From: Hymenobacter daecheongensis DSM 21074
GTDB taxonomy: Bacteria > Bacteroidota > Bacteroidia > Cytophagales > Hymenobacteraceae
Direction: 5' to 3'
NCBI RefSeq assembly: GCF_900141805.1
Contig: NZ_FQYN01000009.1
Coordinates: forward strand, 62,001 to 126,000
Length of the DNA: 64,000 nucleotides
The translations under genes and the position numbers were made by a program. This document shows, in pieces, positions 50,485 to 59,885 of this stretch. Within the stretch, counting starts at the first letter, position 1; every line of letters begins with the position of its first letter. Under the pieces are notes generated by a model that searched no databases, was not told the DNA's origin, and saw only the letters and a list, made by a program, of their open reading frames with translations.

Positions 50485-52956
50485 ATGATGAAAAAACTAC
50501 TCCTGCTGCCGGCGCTGCTGCTGGCGGCCTGGCACCCTGCCCAGGCGCAAACCTTCGTGAAAGATCCTGCGCCGGCACCGGCCACCGTCTGCTACGCGCG
50601 GGCCGAGGACATGCACACCAAGCTGGCGCTGCCCGCCGCCTACCTGGAGCGGCAGCGCACCGGCCGCCGCGGCAGCAGCACCGCCGCCAACATCGAGGTG
50701 ACGTACACCGGCTTCACGCCCCAGGCCCGGGCGGCCTTTCAGCACGCCGTGGAAATATGGGAGTCGGTACTGGTATCGCCCATCACCATTCGGGTGCAGG
50801 CCACCTGGACGCCGCTGGGGGCCGGCGTGCTGGGCTCGGCCGGCGCTACGGCCTATTATAACGACATGAGCGGGGCCACGCGCAGCGGGGTGCTGTATCC
50901 GGTGGCGCTGGCCGAAAAGATTGCCGGCCAGGAGCTGAACCCCACCACCGCGCCCGACATCAACGCCCGCTTCAGCAGCAGCTTCAACTGGTACTACGGC
51001 CTCGACGGCAATGTGCCGGCCGGGCAATACGACCTGGTTTCGGTGGTGCTGCACGAGCTGGGGCACGGGCTGGGCTTTCTGGCCGCCACCAGCTACAGCG
51101 GCGGCGCGGGCACCTACGGCACGCCGCCTTCCGTGTACAGCACTTATATGGAGAACCTGAGCGGACAGGCCCTCACAAACCCGGCTTTGTTTCCGAATCC
51201 TTCCACGGCACTCGGGGCGCAGCTCACCAGCGGACAGGTATATTTTAACAGTAACCTGGCCAAGGCCGTGAATGGCGGCGTGCGGCCGCGGCTGTACGCG
51301 CCGGCCACCTACTCGGCGGGCTCCAGCATTTCGCACCTCAACGAGGCCACGTACCCGGCCGGCAACATCAACTCGCTGATGACCCCGCAGATTGGCGCGG
51401 CGGAGGCGATGCACAACCCGGGCCCGCTCACGCTGCGCATGTTCGATGAAATGGGCTGGTTCAATACCGCCATCCGGCACACCAAGCTGCCCGATTCCGA
51501 AACGGCGCAGAACTTTACCGTGCAGGCCACGCTGGTCACCGACGGCACCATCACGCCCGGCTCGGTAAAGCTCCACTACGCCATCGACAACGGGGCGCTG
51601 ACGGTCGTGCCCATGACCACTACTGGCGGCCTGAGCTACCAGGGCGTCATTGCCAACCCCGGCCTGAACCACACGGTGAGCTACTACATTGCCGCCGCCG
51701 ACAACGAAACCGGCCGCACTTACACCGCCCCCGCTACCTATCAGCCCAGCGTGAGCACCGTGGCCCGCTACTCCTTCGTGGTGGGGCCCGATGCCGTGGC
51801 GCCCGTGGTGCAGCACAAGCCCCTCACGTACCTGTTCACCTCGCAGCTGCCCTACCAGCTGTCGGTGCGCGCCACCGATAACGTGGGCGTGGCCAGCGTG
51901 ACGGTGGAATATGCGGTGAATGGCGTGGCCCGGCCCGCTCTCACCCTCGCCCGCGAGGCCAGCACCAGCACCTTCAGCGGCCCCATCAGCACCACGGCCG
52001 GCCCCCTCGTGGCCGGCGACGTGCTGACTTACCGCATTGTGGCCCGCGACGCGGCGGCCAGCGTGAACCAGGCCCAGACCCCGGTTTATTCCGTGAATAT
52101 CGTGGCCTTCAAGCCAGCGCAGATAGGTTACACCAACAATCTGAACAATACGACTCCGGTTGATTTCGTGGGTGAAGGCTTCACCATCACGCAGCCGGCC
52201 GGCTTCAGCAATCGAGCCATTCACTCCGACCACCAATACGCCGATGATACTACGCTGATTTATCAGCTGCTGGTGCCTATCCGCATCGTGTCGTCGCCCG
52301 TTGTTATGTCGTTTGAGGAAATTGTGCTGGTGGAGCCCGGCGAGCCCGGCAGCGTGTTCCCCACCGAGGCGTTCTACGACTACGTGGTGGTAGAAGGCAG
52401 CACGGACAACGGCGCGACCTGGCTACCCGTGGCCGATGGCTACGATGCCCGCCTGCGCCCCAACTGGCTCAGCACCTGGAACAGCAGCACCACCGCCGCC
52501 GGCAACTCCAACGGCGTGGGCACCCCGGCCTTGTTCAGCACGCACACCTTCGATCTGGCTTCCCGCTTTCCGCTGAACTCCGAAGTGCGTCTGCGCTTCC
52601 GCCTCTATGCCGACCCCGGCGCCCACGGCTGGGGCTGGGCCATCGACAATATTTACATTCAGAACATCGTGACGAGCGTGGCCGCTGACCTGAAAGCCAC
52701 CGGCGGCCTGAGCATCTATCCGAACCCCAGCGCGGGCAAGTTTTCGGTGCGGGCCAGCTTCGCTAAGCCGACCACGGGCCTGGAGCTGCTCGTGCGCAAC
52801 AGCCTTGGTCAGACGGTGTACCGCCAGCCCGTGCCCGCCGCCACCGGCCAGCTCGACCTGCCCGTGGACCTGAGCCAGTTCGCCAACGGCCTCTACCAGG
52901 TCAGCCTCGGCCAGCCCGGCGACGCAGCCACCCGCAAGGTGCTGATTCAGAAGTAA
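50485..52956 (+). CDS. Secreted metzincin-like metalloprotease with T9SS sorting domain
   Basis: 823 residues from the first of two adjacent ATG codons at 50485; the signal peptide is MMKKLLLLPALLLAAWHPAQAQ. The catalytic region covers about residues 40-330, with VVLHELGHGLGFLAA near 185-199 (HExxHxxGxx pattern, incomplete metzincin third ligand) and EMGWFNT as a possible Met-turn. Two Ig/fibronectin-like repeats follow (TLVTDGTITPGSVKLHYAIDNG and SVRATDNVGVASVTVEYAVNG). The beta region around 560-740 is unrecognised. The C-terminus (SIYPNPSAGKFSVRA ... NGLYQVSL ... RKVLIQK) is a T9SS type A sorting domain. It shares no regulatory site with the divergent M36 gene. Confidence 0.9.
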   Translation: MMKKLLLLPALLLAAWHPAQAQTFVKDPAPAPATVCYARAEDMHTKLALPAAYLERQRTGRRGSSTAANIEVTYTGFTPQARAAFQHAVEIWESVLVSPITIRVQATWTPLGAGVLGSAGATAYYNDMSGATRSGVLYPVALAEKIAGQELNPTTAPDINARFSSSFNWYYGLDGNVPAGQYDLVSVVLHELGHGLGFLAATSYSGGAGTYGTPPSVYSTYMENLSGQALTNPALFPNPSTALGAQLTSGQVYFNSNLAKAVNGGVRPRLYAPATYSAGSSISHLNEATYPAGNINSLMTPQIGAAEAMHNPGPLTLRMFDEMGWFNTAIRHTKLPDSETAQNFTVQATLVTDGTITPGSVKLHYAIDNGALTVVPMTTTGGLSYQGVIANPGLNHTVSYYIAAADNETGRTYTAPATYQPSVSTVARYSFVVGPDAVAPVVQHKPLTYLFTSQLPYQLSVRATDNVGVASVTVEYAVNGVARPALTLAREASTSTFSGPISTTAGPLVAGDVLTYRIVARDAAASVNQAQTPVYSVNIVAFKPAQIGYTNNLNNTTPVDFVGEGFTITQPAGFSNRAIHSDHQYADDTTLIYQLLVPIRIVSSPVVMSFEEIVLVEPGEPGSVFPTEAFYDYVVVEGSTDNGATWLPVADGYDARLRPNWLSTWNSSTTAAGNSNGVGTPALFSTHTFDLASRFPLNSEVRLRFRLYADPGAHGWGWAIDNIYIQNIVTSVAADLKATGGLSIYPNPSAGKFSVRASFAKPTTGLELLVRNSLGQTVYRQPVPAATGQLDLPVDLSQFANGLYQVSLGQPGDAATRKVLIQK

Positions 52957-52973
52957 GCCTTTTTGTTGGGTAA

Positions 52974-53014
52974 GAAAAAAGCGGCCCTTCCGAAAGCAGG
53001 GGCCGCTTTTTTTG
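52974..53014. terminator. Bidirectional terminator between protease and efflux operon
   Basis: AAAAAAGCGGCCC and GGGCCGCTTTTTTT arms around a 15-base loop between the convergent stops at 52956 and 53043. Confidence 0.88.
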
Positions 53015-53042
53015 TGCTGACTGTCAGGCTGAGAAAGAGGGG

Positions 53043-54494
53043 TTACTGCCAGCCGCCGCCCAGGGCCCGGTACACATTCACGGAGGCTTGGAGCTGCTGC
53101 AGGCGGGTTTCAACAAGGTCAAACTTCGATTCCAGGGCCTCGCGCTGGGTGAAGAGCACCTCGGTATAGTCGGCGCGGGCGGAGCGGAACAGGCTGTTGG
53201 AGATTTCCACCGACTGGTTGAGGGCGGCCACTTCCCGGGCCTTCGCGTCGTAGCTTTTTTCCAGGTTGCTCAGGTTGGAAAGCTGGTTGCTCACCTCCAC
53301 GTAGGCGTTCAGCAGGGTCTTTTCGTAGCGGTACACGGCCTGGGTCTGCAGGGCGTTGGCGTTGAGATACAGTGCCTTGATGCCGTTGCGGTTCACCAGC
53401 GGCGCGGCTAGGTCGGCTCCCAGGCCGAAGAGCAAGGATTGGGGCGTCGTCACGAGCAGGCCGGGGGTGAAGGCGGCCAGGCCGGCGGCCCCGGTCAGGC
53501 GCAGGGCGGGATAGAAGCTGGCGCGGGCCACCTGCACATCGAGCTTGGCGGCGGCCAGCTGCTGCTCGGCCTGCCGGATATCGGGGCGGTTGGCCAGGAG
53601 CTGGGCGGGCAGCCCGGCCGGGACGGCGGGCGGCAGCAGGCTGTTGAACGCCTCGTCGTGGCGAACTACGGGCTGCGGGTAGCGGCCGGCCAGGTAGTTG
53701 AGCCGGTTCTCGGTTTCGACGATGCGCTGCTCCAGCCGAAACTGCAGGGCGCGGGAGTGCTGCACCTGGGCCGCGAAGCGCTGCACGGCCAGCTCGGTGG
53801 TGCGGGCCGCTTCTTTCTGCAGCTTCACCAGCTCCAGGGCGTTGCCTTGGATGCCGACGTTCTGCCGCACGATGGCCAGCTGGTTGTCGAGGGCCAGCAG
53901 CTCGTAGTAGGAGGTGGCAATTTCGGCAATCAGGTTGGTGGTCATGAAATTTTTGCCCTCCACCGAAGCCAGGTAGCGCATAGCGGCGGCCTTGCGGGCG
54001 TTGCGCAGCTTGTGCCAGATATCCACTTCCCAGCTGGCAAAGGCGCCGAGCTGGAAGTTGGTGAGCGGGTCGGGCGTGTGGCGGCCCTCCTGAATCTCCA
54101 CGTTCTCCTCCGTGGCGCCCTGCAGGGTGTAGCGGCCCACCTTTTCCACGTCGGTGCGGGCCCCCAGGCTCACGAAGGGCAGGTATTCGCCCTGGCGGAT
54201 GCGGACCTCGTTGCGGGCAATTTCAATTTCCTGGAGCGTGATGTTCAGCTCCTGATTGTGCTGCAGGGCGCTGCCAATGAGGATTTGCAGGTCGGGGTCG
54301 GAGAAAAACTGCTGCCACGGCCGGCGGGCCGCGCTGGCGCTGTCAGCCGGGGTGGCGGCAGCAGTGGCGGTGGCGTAGCTGGCCGGAGTGCTGCGGCTTT
54401 CATTTTTTACCACCAGCTCGGGCGTTTTGCAGGCCCCCACGGCCAGGGCCAGGCTGGCCGCGCCGAGGCATTGATATAGTCGTTGCTTACGCAT
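53043..54494 (-). CDS. Outer-membrane efflux factor (OprM/NodT type lipoprotein)
   Basis: 483 residues. The lipoprotein signal is MRKQRLYQCLGAASLALAVGAC (lipobox VGAC). Two TolC-type repeats are visible with long helices (ALQHNQELNITLQEIEIARNEVRIRQGEYLPFVSLGA; ANRPDIRQAEQQLAAAKLDVQVARASFYPALRLTG). NYLAGRYP and VNRNGIKALYLNANALQTQA are typical of the OprM/CusC group. It completes the tripartite pump with the two genes upstream. Its start overlaps the permease stop by eight bases, so translation is coupled. Confidence 0.95.
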   Translation of the reverse strand: MRKQRLYQCLGAASLALAVGACKTPELVVKNESRSTPASYATATAAATPADSASAARRPWQQFFSDPDLQILIGSALQHNQELNITLQEIEIARNEVRIRQGEYLPFVSLGARTDVEKVGRYTLQGATEENVEIQEGRHTPDPLTNFQLGAFASWEVDIWHKLRNARKAAAMRYLASVEGKNFMTTNLIAEIATSYYELLALDNQLAIVRQNVGIQGNALELVKLQKEAARTTELAVQRFAAQVQHSRALQFRLEQRIVETENRLNYLAGRYPQPVVRHDEAFNSLLPPAVPAGLPAQLLANRPDIRQAEQQLAAAKLDVQVARASFYPALRLTGAAGLAAFTPGLLVTTPQSLLFGLGADLAAPLVNRNGIKALYLNANALQTQAVYRYEKTLLNAYVEVSNQLSNLSNLEKSYDAKAREVAALNQSVEISNSLFRSARADYTEVLFTQREALESKFDLVETRLQQLQASVNVYRALGGGWQ

Positions 54495-57400
54495 AAGGCT
54501 CCATTTCTTCCAGTTGCACCCGGGGCTCCACGCCTTCGAGAATCGGGGATTCGTTTTCGTCCCGAATCAGCTTCTTGTTGCCGGCCAGCGTGCCGAAAAA
54601 GTAGTACAGGCCGGGGATGATAATCACGCCGAACACGGTGCCGAACAGCATGCCACCCAGGGCCGACGAGCCGATGGTGCGGTTGCCGATGGCCCCCGCG
54701 CCGGTGGCCACCACCAGCGGAATCAGGCCGGCGATGAAGGCGAAGGAAGTCATCAGAATGGGGCGGAAACGCACTTTCGCCCCCTCGATGGCCGCGTCGC
54801 GGACGCTCATGCCTTCCTCGTGCTTCAGGGCCGCGAATTCGACAATCAGTACCGCGTTCTTACCCAGCAGGCCCACCAGCATTACCAGGCCTACCTGGGC
54901 GTAGATGTCGTTGGCCAGGCCAAACATCTTGATGAACAGGAACGAGCCGAATACGCCCGCCACCAGCGAGAAGATAACGGCCAGCGGCAGCAGGAAGCTC
55001 TCGTACTGCGCGGCCAGCACCAGATACACGAACACCAGCACAATCAGGAAGATGATGGTCGACTCGTTGCCGCGGCCCACCTCGTCCTTGCTCAGCCCGC
55101 CCCAGTCGATGTCGTAGCCGTGGGGCAGATCCTGGGCCACTTCCTGCACCGCCTTGATGGCCTCGCCCGAGCTGAAGCCGGGGGCCGCGCCGCCGCGGAT
55201 GGAGGCCGTGGTGTACATGTTGTAGCGGTTGATTTCGTTGGCCCCCTGGGTCTTCACGATTTTCATGAAGGCCGAAAACGGCACCATCTCTCCCTTGTCG
55301 TTCTTGGCCCACATGTTCAGAATGTCCTCGGGCAGCTTGCGGTATTCGGGCGAAGCCTGCACGAACACCTTGAAAAAACGCTGGTACTTGATGAAGCCCA
55401 GCTCGTAGGTGGAGCCCACCAGAATGCTCAAGGTGTTCATGGCGTTGCCGATGCTCACGCCCTTCTGCATGGCCAGCTCGTTGTCGATTTTCAGCTCGTA
55501 CTGCGGGTAGTTGGCCGAAAAGAAGGTGAACAGGCCGGCCAGCTCCTTGCGCTTTTTCAGCTTGGCCATAAACTCGGCATTCACCTTTTCCAGGGCCTTA
55601 TAGTCGCCGGAATTGGTTTTGTCGAGCAGTTGGAGCTGGAAGCCGCCCGCCGCGCCGTAGCCCGGCACCGCCGGCGGCTCGAAGAACTCGATGGTTGCGC
55701 CCGGAATCTGGTGGGCCTTTTTTTCCAGGTTTTCAATGATGTCGGCAATGGACTCCTTACGCTCCGACCACGGCTTGAGGTCGAGCAACAGGGTGCCGGC
55801 GTTGGAGCCCCGGCCTTCAGTGAGCACCTCGTAGCCGGCCAGCGAGGAGATGTTGGCAATGCCGGGCACGTGCTGAGCCAAGCCGGCCAGGCGCTGCGAC
55901 ACGGCGTTGGTCTGCTCCAGCGTGGTGCCGGGCGGCGTCTGCACAATGGCATAGATCAGGCCCTGGTCCTCGCTCGGGATGAAGCCGGCCGGCAGTTTGG
56001 CCGTGATGGCCCAGATACCTAATCCAAAGGCAATGAGCATGGCGAAGGTGATGAGGCGGTTGGCCACAATGCGCTCCAGCAGGCCGGTGTAGGCGTTGGT
56101 CAGATTCTCGAAGCCGCGGTTGAACCAGTCAAAAAACCGCTGCAGGGGCGTTTTCTTCTTGGGCTGGCCGTGGTGGTTTTTCAGAATCATGGCGCAGAGC
56201 ACCGGCGTGAGCGTGAGGGCCACCACGCCCGAAATGACGATGGCCGTGGCCATCGTAATGGAAAACTGCCGGTAGAAAATGCCCACCGGCCCGCTCATGA
56301 ACGATACGGGGATGAACACCGCCGTCATCATCACGGTAATGGCAATGATGGCCCCGCTGATTTCGCCCACCACTTTGCGCACGGCATTGTAGGGCGAAAG
56401 TTGTTCCTCCTCCATCTTGGCATGCACGGCCTCAATTACCACAATGGCGTTATCGACCACAATGCCGATGGACAGCACCAGCGCGAACAGCGTAATCATG
56501 TTGATGGTGAGCCCGAAGGCCTGCATGGCGCAGAACGAGCCCACCAGCGACACGGGCACGGCCAGGGCCGGAATCAGCGTGGAGCGCCAGTCGCCCAGAA
56601 ACAGAAACACCACCAGGGCCACCAGAATGAAGGCGTCGCGCAGGGTGTGAATTACGTTTTCAATCGAGGCGTCGAGGAAGTTCGACACGTCGTAGGTGAT
56701 TTTGTAGTCCATGCCGGGCGGGAAGCTGGTTTTTTTCAGCTCTTCCAGCTTGGCCTTCACCTCCTTAATTACGTCGGAGGCGTTGGAGCCGTAGGTCTGC
56801 TTCAGCACGATGGCCGCCGAGGGGTACTGGTTCAGGTTGGAGTAGATGTCGTAGTATTCCGAGCCCAGCTCCACGTTGGCCACGTCCTTCAGGTGCAGGC
56901 TTTCGCCGTTGGCGTTGGCCCTGAGAATCACGTTGCGGTACTGCTCCACGTCGTTGAAGCGGCCCTGGTAGCTGAGCACGTACTCCAATGACTGGGCACT
57001 TTTGCCGTCGGCGCGGCCGATGCGGCCGGGGGAGCCGATGACGCTCTGCTCGTCCAGCGCCTTCATCACGTCATCGACGGAGATGTTGTAGGCCCGCATC
57101 CGGTCGGGCTTGAGCCATACGCGCATGGCGTACTGCCGGCTGCCCAGGATGCTAGCCCGCCCGATACCGCCCAGGCGCTGCAGCTCGGGCAGCATGTTCA
57201 CCCCGGCGAAGTTGAACAGGTACTTCATGTCCGTGTTCTTGTCCTTCGAGTACAGGTTCACATACATCAGCATGTTGGGCACCACCCGGTTCACCACCAC
57301 GCCCTCGCGCTGCACCAGCAGGGGCAGGCGGTTGAGCACCTGCGCAATGCGGGTATTCACGTTCACCACGGCCTGGTCGGGGTTGGTGCCCAGGTTGAAC

Positions 57401-57678
57401 ACAATCTGGATGTTGGCCTCGCCGGCGCTCACGGCGTCGGAGGTCATGTACTTCATGCCCGGCACCCCGTTCACGGCCTGCTCCAACGGAATCAGCACCG
57501 ACTCGGTGAGCACCTTGGCGCTGGCCCCCGGGTAGGAGGCGCTGACCATCACCAGCGGCGGCGAAATCTCCGGAAACTGCGATGTGGGCAGCTGCAGGAT
57601 GGCCAGCCCGCCCATGAGCAGGATGACGATGGAAATAACGATGGCAAAAACGGGCCGTCGAATGAATTTACTGAACAT
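54487..57678 (-). CDS. RND multidrug efflux permease (HAE1/AcrB type)
   Basis: 1063 residues, twelve membrane segments expected. N-terminal FSKFIRRPVFAIVISIVILL and two large periplasmic loops. Motif A-like GAGAIGNRTIGSSALGGM is present in the C-terminal half. In the fourth membrane helix the AcrB Asp-Asp pair reads GIVVDNAIVVIE: the first Asp is kept but the second is Asn. The lysine of helix 10 is kept in GLLGKNAVLIVEFA. It should export hydrophobic drugs, bile-like or lipid compounds by proton antiport. The substrate cannot be read from sequence. Confidence 0.95.
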   Translation of the reverse strand: MFSKFIRRPVFAIVISIVILLMGGLAILQLPTSQFPEISPPLVMVSASYPGASAKVLTESVLIPLEQAVNGVPGMKYMTSDAVSAGEANIQIVFNLGTNPDQAVVNVNTRIAQVLNRLPLLVQREGVVVNRVVPNMLMYVNLYSKDKNTDMKYLFNFAGVNMLPELQRLGGIGRASILGSRQYAMRVWLKPDRMRAYNISVDDVMKALDEQSVIGSPGRIGRADGKSAQSLEYVLSYQGRFNDVEQYRNVILRANANGESLHLKDVANVELGSEYYDIYSNLNQYPSAAIVLKQTYGSNASDVIKEVKAKLEELKKTSFPPGMDYKITYDVSNFLDASIENVIHTLRDAFILVALVVFLFLGDWRSTLIPALAVPVSLVGSFCAMQAFGLTINMITLFALVLSIGIVVDNAIVVIEAVHAKMEEEQLSPYNAVRKVVGEISGAIIAITVMMTAVFIPVSFMSGPVGIFYRQFSITMATAIVISGVVALTLTPVLCAMILKNHHGQPKKKTPLQRFFDWFNRGFENLTNAYTGLLERIVANRLITFAMLIAFGLGIWAITAKLPAGFIPSEDQGLIYAIVQTPPGTTLEQTNAVSQRLAGLAQHVPGIANISSLAGYEVLTEGRGSNAGTLLLDLKPWSERKESIADIIENLEKKAHQIPGATIEFFEPPAVPGYGAAGGFQLQLLDKTNSGDYKALEKVNAEFMAKLKKRKELAGLFTFFSANYPQYELKIDNELAMQKGVSIGNAMNTLSILVGSTYELGFIKYQRFFKVFVQASPEYRKLPEDILNMWAKNDKGEMVPFSAFMKIVKTQGANEINRYNMYTTASIRGGAAPGFSSGEAIKAVQEVAQDLPHGYDIDWGGLSKDEVGRGNESTIIFLIVLVFVYLVLAAQYESFLLPLAVIFSLVAGVFGSFLFIKMFGLANDIYAQVGLVMLVGLLGKNAVLIVEFAALKHEEGMSVRDAAIEGAKVRFRPILMTSFAFIAGLIPLVVATGAGAIGNRTIGSSALGGMLFGTVFGVIIIPGLYYFFGTLAGNKKLIRDENESPILEGVEPRVQLEEMEPYA

Positions 57679-57688
57679 GTGCTGGGAT

Positions 57689-57804
57689 TAGTTGTCAGTT
57701 GTTCGTTGCTAGTTGTCAGTTGTTCGTTGTTAGTTACTCGTTATCAGTTGTTAGTCAGTTACTTATTCGTGGTCTGACAACGAACAACTCACAACTCACA
57801 ACTG
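57689..57804. repeat. GTTGTCAGTTGTTCGTTG inverted repeat element
   Basis: Three or so imperfect copies of AGTTGTCAGTTGTTCGTTG at 57689-57760 are mirrored by GACAACGAACAACTCACAACTCACAACT at 57775-57802. It lies between the permease start and the adaptor stop within the efflux operon, so the transcript must read through it. It may set the ratio of adaptor to permease. Confidence 0.8.
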
Positions 57805-57808
57805 GACC

Positions 57809-58894
57809 CTACTCGCTGTACACTTTCAGGTGTGAAATGACGGCCTGCGGGGCCTTGTAGTCGTAGGCCACCTTGTCGCCGTCCTTCACCTTGCGCAGGC
57901 CTTCCAGCAGAATCCGGTCGGTGGCCGTGATGCCGGACCTGATGACGTACAGGTCGGGCATTTCGGAGGCGATGCCCACTTCCTGCTGGTGCACCACGTT
58001 GTGCTTATCCACCACGAAAACGTACTTCTTCTCCAGAATCTCGAACGTGGCTTTCTGCGGGATAATCAGGGCGTGCCGCAGCGGCACAGTCATCAGCACC
58101 GAGCCGGTTTCGCCGTTGCGCAGCAGGCCGTCGGGGTTGGGAAAAGTGGCCCGGAAGGCGATGTTGCCGGTTTCGTTGTTGAAGTCGGCCTCGATGGTTT
58201 GCACGATGCCGGTTTGGTTGAACTCTTCGTTGTTGGCCATGCGCAGCTTCACGTGCGCGGCCTTGTCGCTGGCCTTGGCGTGGGCTTTATAGGCCAGATA
58301 CTCGGCTTCGGGCACGTTGTAGTACACCCACATCTTGCTGTTGTCCGACAGCGTCGTGAGCAGGTCGCCCTCATCCACCAGGCTGCCCAGGCGGCCCTGA
58401 AAATGGTCCATGATGCCGTTGAACGGCGCGCGTACGGTGGTGAACTGCAGGTGCGTCCGGGCCAGGGAAACCTCGGCATTGGCCTTGTCGAATTTGGCCT
58501 GCGCCAGCGCCAGCTCGCTGCCCGACACGATGTTCTTATCGGCCAGCCGCTTGGTGTTCTGGTATTCCAGCCCCACGTAGTTGGCCTCCGCCTGCGACTT
58601 TCTCAGCTCGGCCTGATACACCGTGGGCTTGATCTGAAACATGAGCTGCCCCTGCCGCACCTGCTGCCCTTCATCCACGAAAATCTTTTCCAGGTAGCCC
58701 TTCTCCATTGCCCGCAGCTCGATGCGCTGGAAGGAATGAATCTGGGCTACGTACTCTTTGGTAATGGTGGTGTCGCGCTGCAGCGGGCTGGTTACAAGTA
58801 GCTTAATCGGCGCTTCCGCTTCCTTCTTTTCTTCTTTGCAGCCGGCTGCACAAACCAAAACACCGCAGCTCAGCAGCAGGAATACTCTTTTCAT
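57809..58894 (-). CDS. RND efflux periplasmic adaptor (HlyD/AcrA type)
   Basis: 361 residues from the ATG at 58894; MKRVFLLLSCGVLVCAAGC is a lipoprotein signal (lipobox AAGC). The order is lipoyl half-motif, a coiled hairpin (AELRKSQAEANYVGLEYQNTKRLADKNIVSGSELALAQAKFDKANAEVSLA), the second lipoyl half with TTVRAPFNGIMDHFQGRLGSLVDEGDLLTTL, then a beta-barrel and membrane-proximal domain. It links the permease to the outer-membrane factor. It is the first gene of the operon; upstream is 240 bases of intergenic DNA. Confidence 0.95.
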   Translation of the reverse strand: MKRVFLLLSCGVLVCAAGCKEEKKEAEAPIKLLVTSPLQRDTTITKEYVAQIHSFQRIELRAMEKGYLEKIFVDEGQQVRQGQLMFQIKPTVYQAELRKSQAEANYVGLEYQNTKRLADKNIVSGSELALAQAKFDKANAEVSLARTHLQFTTVRAPFNGIMDHFQGRLGSLVDEGDLLTTLSDNSKMWVYYNVPEAEYLAYKAHAKASDKAAHVKLRMANNEEFNQTGIVQTIEADFNNETGNIAFRATFPNPDGLLRNGETGSVLMTVPLRHALIIPQKATFEILEKKYVFVVDKHNVVHQQEVGIASEMPDLYVIRSGITATDRILLEGLRKVKDGDKVAYDYKAPQAVISHLKVYSE

Positions 58895-59079
58895 AAAAAC
58901 CGTGGGTGATGTGGCAAGTGGTTGGGCAGGCATAAAAGCGTTCGGTCGGAGTAGGGCGGTTGACGACGCAAAGCAACCCCCGCTCACATGAAGCCAAAAT
59001 GAAGGCGCGTCCAGGCCGGCCTGAAAACCGGGCCCGCCGCCAGGCTGGGCCGCCGGCCTGCCCCAGCGCCAAAAAGAAA

Positions 59080-59109
59080 GCGCCCCGCAACGAATTCGTT
59101 GCGGGGCGC
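59080..59109 (-). terminator. Intrinsic terminator of the SpoU methyltransferase gene
   Basis: A perfect 30-base palindrome whose arms are GCGCCCCGCAACGAA and its complement. On the minus strand it is followed by TTTCTTTTT. It lies 26 bases beyond the stop at 59135. Confidence 0.88.
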
Positions 59110-59134
59110 GCTGGCCAATCGGCTCTGGCAGCGG

Positions 59135-59674
59135 CTACCGGCGGGCCGCCAGCATCTTGCTGATAAAATCCCACAGCACCACGCCGGCCGCCACGCTCAC
59201 GTTGAGCGAGTGCTTGGTGCCGAACTGCGGAATCTCCACGGCCGCGTCGCACAAGGCCAGCACCTCGTCGTCCACGCCGAATACTTCATTGCCCATAATC
59301 AGGGCATAGGGCTGGTTGGCAATCGGCTGAAACCCGGTCAGATCCTGGCTCTGGTTGGTTTGCTCCACGGCCACCAGCAGGTAGCCCGCGGCCTTCAGTA
59401 GCTGCACCGCTGCCACCGTGGTAGCTGCGTATTCCCACGCCACCGACTCCGTGCTGCCCAGCGCCGTCTTAGTGATTTCGCGCTGCGGGGGCCGCCCGGT
59501 GATACCGCAGAGCCAGATTTTCTCGATGGCAAACGCGTCGGCGGTGCGGAAGGCGGCACCCACATTGTGCAGGCTGCGCACGTTGTCGAGCACGAGGGTG
59601 AGGGGGAATTTATCCGTACTTTTGAAGTCCGTCACCGAGAGCCGGTTCAGCTCTTCCATGGTTCGTTTGCGCAT
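59135..59674 (-). CDS. SpoU/TrmH-family RNA 2'-O-methyltransferase
   Basis: 179 residues. Motif 1 is LVLDNVRSLHNVGAAFRTADAF (N and R of the SPOUT active site), motif 2 is ALIMGNEVFGV and motif 3 is IPQFGTKHSLNVSVAAGVVLW. The short length, without an N-terminal substrate-binding domain, fits a TrmH-like or TrmL-like tRNA or rRNA ribose methylase; the target cannot be named. A TACCTTTG element on the minus strand at 59702-59695 is the likely promoter, giving a short leader. Confidence 0.93.
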   Translation of the reverse strand: MRKRTMEELNRLSVTDFKSTDKFPLTLVLDNVRSLHNVGAAFRTADAFAIEKIWLCGITGRPPQREITKTALGSTESVAWEYAATTVAAVQLLKAAGYLLVAVEQTNQSQDLTGFQPIANQPYALIMGNEVFGVDDEVLALCDAAVEIPQFGTKHSLNVSVAAGVVLWDFISKMLAARR

Positions 59675-59694
59675 CGCGGAGGGGGTATTTTGCC

Positions 59695-59702
59695 CAAAGG
59701 TA
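59695..59702 (-). promoter_or_regulatory. -7 element TACCTTTG of the SpoU methyltransferase gene
   Basis: An exact match to TAnnTTTG on the minus strand, 20 bases before the ATG. No well-spaced -33 TTG is visible. Confidence 0.6.
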
Positions 59703-59741
59703 GGAACGCGCCGGCTGGCTGACCTTGTTGGTCAACATACT

Positions 59742-59841
59742 TGTCATCCTGAGCCTGCGAAGGACCTTATCCCATCCGTGCGAGTCGTTGTTGTGCTGGT
59801 TATTCAACTGGCATAAGGTCCTTCGCAGGCTCAGGATGACA
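59742..59841. repeat. TGTCATCCTGAGC inverted repeat element (copy D)
   Basis: Ends TGTCATCCTGAGCCTGCGAAGG at 59742 and its complement ending at 59841, about 100 bases in all. It is shorter than copies A-C and lacks the inner AAAGCCCTTTAC pair. Its core has ATAAGGTCCTT arms. Confidence 0.9.
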
Positions 59842-59885
59842 GACGCCCCAACCTGCTTATTCCGCTCCATTCCCCCGTTTGCCCC

